A DNA stretch of 7,068 bases from Pseudomonadales bacterium (GTDB lineage: Bacteria; Pseudomonadota; Gammaproteobacteria; Pseudomonadales; Pseudohongiellaceae), in assembly GCA_031277435.1 (NCBI GenBank), contig JAITMI010000105.1, positions 1 through 7,068 on the forward strand, in the 5' to 3' direction. This document shows, piece after piece, positions 5,491-7,068 of this stretch. How positions within the stretch are numbered: position 1 is the stretch's first letter; every line of letters starts with the position of its first letter. The translations under genes and the position numbers were made by a program. Under the pieces are notes generated by a model. The model worked only from the letters and a program-made list of their open reading frames with translations, ran no database searches and was not told the origin of the DNA.

Positions 5491-6723
5491 ATGTCTCAGT
5501 CATTATCGCCATCCCAAGTCAAGTTTCGCCGTGAATTTTTGAAGTTTCTAGCCGCCAGCCCCCTGCTCACCAGCTATGACGCCTTCGCTCAGGCGGTGGA
5601 AGAGACGCTGTCCGAGCGCCTCAAAGATCCCCGCGACGTCATCAATATTTTTGAAATGGAAGCCCTGGCCCGCGAAAAAGTGCCGCCCGCGCACTTCGGC
5701 TATCTCGCCAGCGGCACCGATGGCGACGGCACGCTGCACGCCAACCGCGAAGGCTATACGCGCTTTCAGATCCGTCCGCGGCGCTTGGTGAACGTGGAGC
5801 GGATCGACACCAGCATCAACTTCCTCGGCGCACAGGCCAATTCGCCGATCATCCTCAGCCCGGTCGGCAGTTGCGGCGCCATGCACGGCGACGCGGAAAC
5901 CGGCGCCGCCCGCGCCTCCGCGGGCAAAGGCAATTTCATGATTATTTCCACCCAGGCTTCGGACCCCATCGAAGAAGTGATGGCGGCGCGCGACGGCAAG
6001 GGCATGTGGTTCCAGCTTTATTCCACCAACGTGTGGGAAAACACCGTGGCTATGCTGCAACGCGCCGAGCGCGCCGGCTGCACCACCGTGTGCTTCACCA
6101 TCGACCTGCCCGGTGGCCGCAACACCGAAACGCAAGCCTTCCTGGCGCGTAACGACACCCGCTTCTGCGAAGAATGCCACTACGACGGCAAGCAAAAACC
6201 GATGTTTGAAGGCTTGGCGCGCAGCGGCCTGGTCGATCCGGCGCTTACCTGGGAAGTCATCGCACGCATGAAGGAAGTTACCAGCATGAACGTGATGGTG
6301 AAGGGCCTCGAAACCGGCGAAGACGCCGCGCTGGCGGTAGAAAGCGGCGTGGATGGCATCATCGTATCCAACCACGGCGGCCGCGCCACTGACACGGGCC
6401 GCGGCACCATCGAGTGCCTGCCGGAAGTGGTAGCGGCGGTGAATGGCCGCGTGCCGGTAATGGTGGACGGCGGCGTGCGCCGCGGCACCGACGTGTTCAA
6501 GGCGCTGGCCTTGGGCGCCTCCGCGGTAGGCATTGGCCGCCCGTATTGCTGGGGCCTCGGCGCCTTCGGCCAAGCCGGCGTGGAGCGCGTGCTCGACTTG
6601 CTCAACCGCGAACTCGCCATCTGCATGCGCGGCAGCGGCACCACCTCGCTGGCCGGTATCACCAAGGACTATGTGGTGGACGCGGGAATGCGCTTGATTG
6701 ACCACAGTGAGCCGACGGTTTAA
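5491..6723 (+). CDS. FMN-dependent alpha-hydroxy-acid oxidase/dehydrogenase with Tat signal
   Basis: 410 residues. The family oxidises an alpha-hydroxy acid (lactate, glycolate, mandelate and similar) to the keto acid with FMN. The N-terminus has RREFLK (13-18), a Tat motif, a modest hydrophobic stretch and possible cleavage after AFA (31-33), so the enzyme is probably periplasmic and folded before export. All catalytic positions known from spinach glycolate oxidase are found: Tyr71 (Y24), Tyr177 in WFQLY (Y129), Asp205 in TIDLP (D157), Lys271 in VKGLE (K230), His295 and Arg298 in SNHGGRATD (H254, R257). The FMN phosphate site DGGVRRGTDVFKALALGA is at 326-343. Unusual points: a CxxCH motif (CEECH, 226-230) in the variable loop region after strand 4; PVGSCGAMH at 124-132 where PTAMQ is usual; and Gln155 in place of the substrate-pocket Trp108. 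Electrons may go to a quinone or cytochrome rather than O2; the substrate is unknown. Confidence 0.95.
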   Translation: MSQSLSPSQVKFRREFLKFLAASPLLTSYDAFAQAVEETLSERLKDPRDVINIFEMEALAREKVPPAHFGYLASGTDGDGTLHANREGYTRFQIRPRRLVNVERIDTSINFLGAQANSPIILSPVGSCGAMHGDAETGAARASAGKGNFMIISTQASDPIEEVMAARDGKGMWFQLYSTNVWENTVAMLQRAERAGCTTVCFTIDLPGGRNTETQAFLARNDTRFCEECHYDGKQKPMFEGLARSGLVDPALTWEVIARMKEVTSMNVMVKGLETGEDAALAVESGVDGIIVSNHGGRATDTGRGTIECLPEVVAAVNGRVPVMVDGGVRRGTDVFKALALGASAVGIGRPYCWGLGAFGQAGVERVLDLLNRELAICMRGSGTTSLAGITKDYVVDAGMRLIDHSEPTV

Positions 6724-6733
6724 TTGGAATTAT

Positions 6734-6747
6734 CAGTTTATAAACTG
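6734..6747. repeat. Perfect 14-base palindrome between the convergent genes
   Basis: CAGTTTATAAACTG is its own reverse complement. It lies ten bases after the stop of the oxidase gene and just before the terminator. As RNA it could form a short stem with a TATA loop. It may be an operator-like site, or simply AT-rich spacer. Confidence 0.5.
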
Positions 6748-6754
6748 GTTGATC

Positions 6755-6800
6755 GCAAACAAAAAAGGCCGCTCAATCACTGGGCGGCCTTTTTGTTTGC
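6755..6800. terminator. Strong bidirectional rho-independent terminator
   Basis: GCAAACAAAAAAGGCCGC (6755-6772) pairs with GCGGCCTTTTTGTTTGC (6784-6800) with a single bulged A. The GC core can extend by T-G and C-G pairs (6773-6774 with 6782-6783), leaving a seven-base loop. The A run on one arm and the T run on the other provide a U tract after the GC core in both directions. It therefore serves both the oxidase gene (stop 6723) and the convergent TPR gene (stop 6812). Confidence 0.93.
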
Positions 6801-6811
6801 GTGGAGAAAAC

Positions 6812-7068
6812 TCACTGCCCCGCGCGAATCCGCGCCAGTAGCGCTTCGATATCGCCACGCTGCGCGGGCAATACGCTGAAACTGAGCGCGCGCTGGGCAT
6901 GGCCTTCGGCTTCTTGCAAACGGCCTTGGTTGTAGCGGATCGAGGCCAGGTTGTACCACAGCGCGGCTTCGCGCGGGCGGATGCGCAGCGCGCGTTCGGT
7001 GAGCGCGGCGGCGCGTTCAAAATCGCCGCTTTGCATGGCGGCGGCGATGTCGGGGTCGAGCGAATTGG
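6812..7068 (-). CDS. TPR-domain protein, C-terminal part (N-terminus off the right edge)
   Basis: The last 84 residues of a gene that enters from the right edge; the stop is at 6812-6814. The visible part holds about two tetratricopeptide units: SGDFERAAALTERALRIRP, then EAALWYNLASIRYNQGRLQEAEGHAQRAL. A C-terminal helix with ALLARIRAG follows. The frame is open beyond the ATG at 7036 to the edge with reasonable protein character, so that ATG is probably internal. TPR units bind other proteins. The 'RALRIRPR..ALWYNLA' pattern resembles short TPR lipoproteins of gammaproteobacteria, but the signal peptide that would show this is outside the window. It ends 12 bases before the shared terminator. 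Confidence 0.82.
   Translation of the reverse strand, partial: NSLDPDIAAAMQSGDFERAAALTERALRIRPREAALWYNLASIRYNQGRLQEAEGHAQRALSFSVLPAQRGDIEALLARIRAGQ

Noticed and set aside
5548..6705. Long minus-strand open frame (385 codons) opposite the hydroxy-acid oxidase gene
   Set aside because: The plus-strand frame has every catalytic motif of its family. The antisense product is low-complexity His/Ala/Gly-rich, as expected for a shadow of GC-biased third positions.
7034..7036. ATG at 7036 as the start of the TPR gene
   Set aside because: The frame continues open to the window edge with plausible sequence (SLDPDIAAA), no ribosome site precedes this ATG, and the TPR array would begin abruptly. It is better treated as a gene with its 5' end outside the window.

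Overview
The window is GC-rich (roughly 60%, by eye) bacterial chromosome with dense coding and exported redox proteins. The Tat signals, Shine-Dalgarno sites, rho-independent terminator and protein flavour suggest a proteobacterium, most likely a free-living gammaproteobacterium. That placement is an inference from sequence character, not from a marker gene.

Left part (1-4590, minus strand): a tight three-gene cluster read right to left. It starts from a candidate promoter at 4597-4625. The genes are (i) a Sec-exported protein made almost wholly of ankyrin repeats (2900-4525), (ii) a Sec-exported 752-residue c-type cytochrome of the 'planctomycete cytochrome' DUF1587/DUF1595/DUF1592/DUF1588/DUF1585 architecture (625-2883), and (iii) a Tat-exported DUF1552 protein cut by the left edge (1-602). 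Gaps are only 16 and 22 bases and each start has a Shine-Dalgarno site, so they are almost certainly co-transcribed. All three products should act outside the cytoplasm. The combination looks like one functional unit whose biochemical role I cannot name, and it is the best candidate here for an undescribed system.

Middle (4526-4779): a 254-base, relatively AT-rich divergent intergenic region. It holds the candidate promoters for both directions, a 9-base direct repeat in the probable leader of the ankyrin gene, and an imperfect hairpin.

Right part (4780-6723, plus strand): a GNAT-family acetyltransferase, then a 75-base CA-rich, repeat-bearing spacer, then a Tat-signal FMN-dependent alpha-hydroxy-acid oxidase/dehydrogenase. 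The second enzyme keeps the full catalytic set but has a CxxCH motif inside its catalytic domain and an altered substrate pocket. The gene ends at a strong bidirectional terminator (6755-6800). That terminator is shared with a convergent minus-strand TPR protein gene (6812 to the right edge), of which only the C-terminal 84 residues are visible.

A common theme is extracytoplasmic electron transfer: a two-CxxCH cytochrome and an exported flavoenzyme lie on either side of one regulatory region. A functional link between the two halves is speculative. No tRNA, rRNA, CRISPR array, insertion sequence or phage gene was seen.
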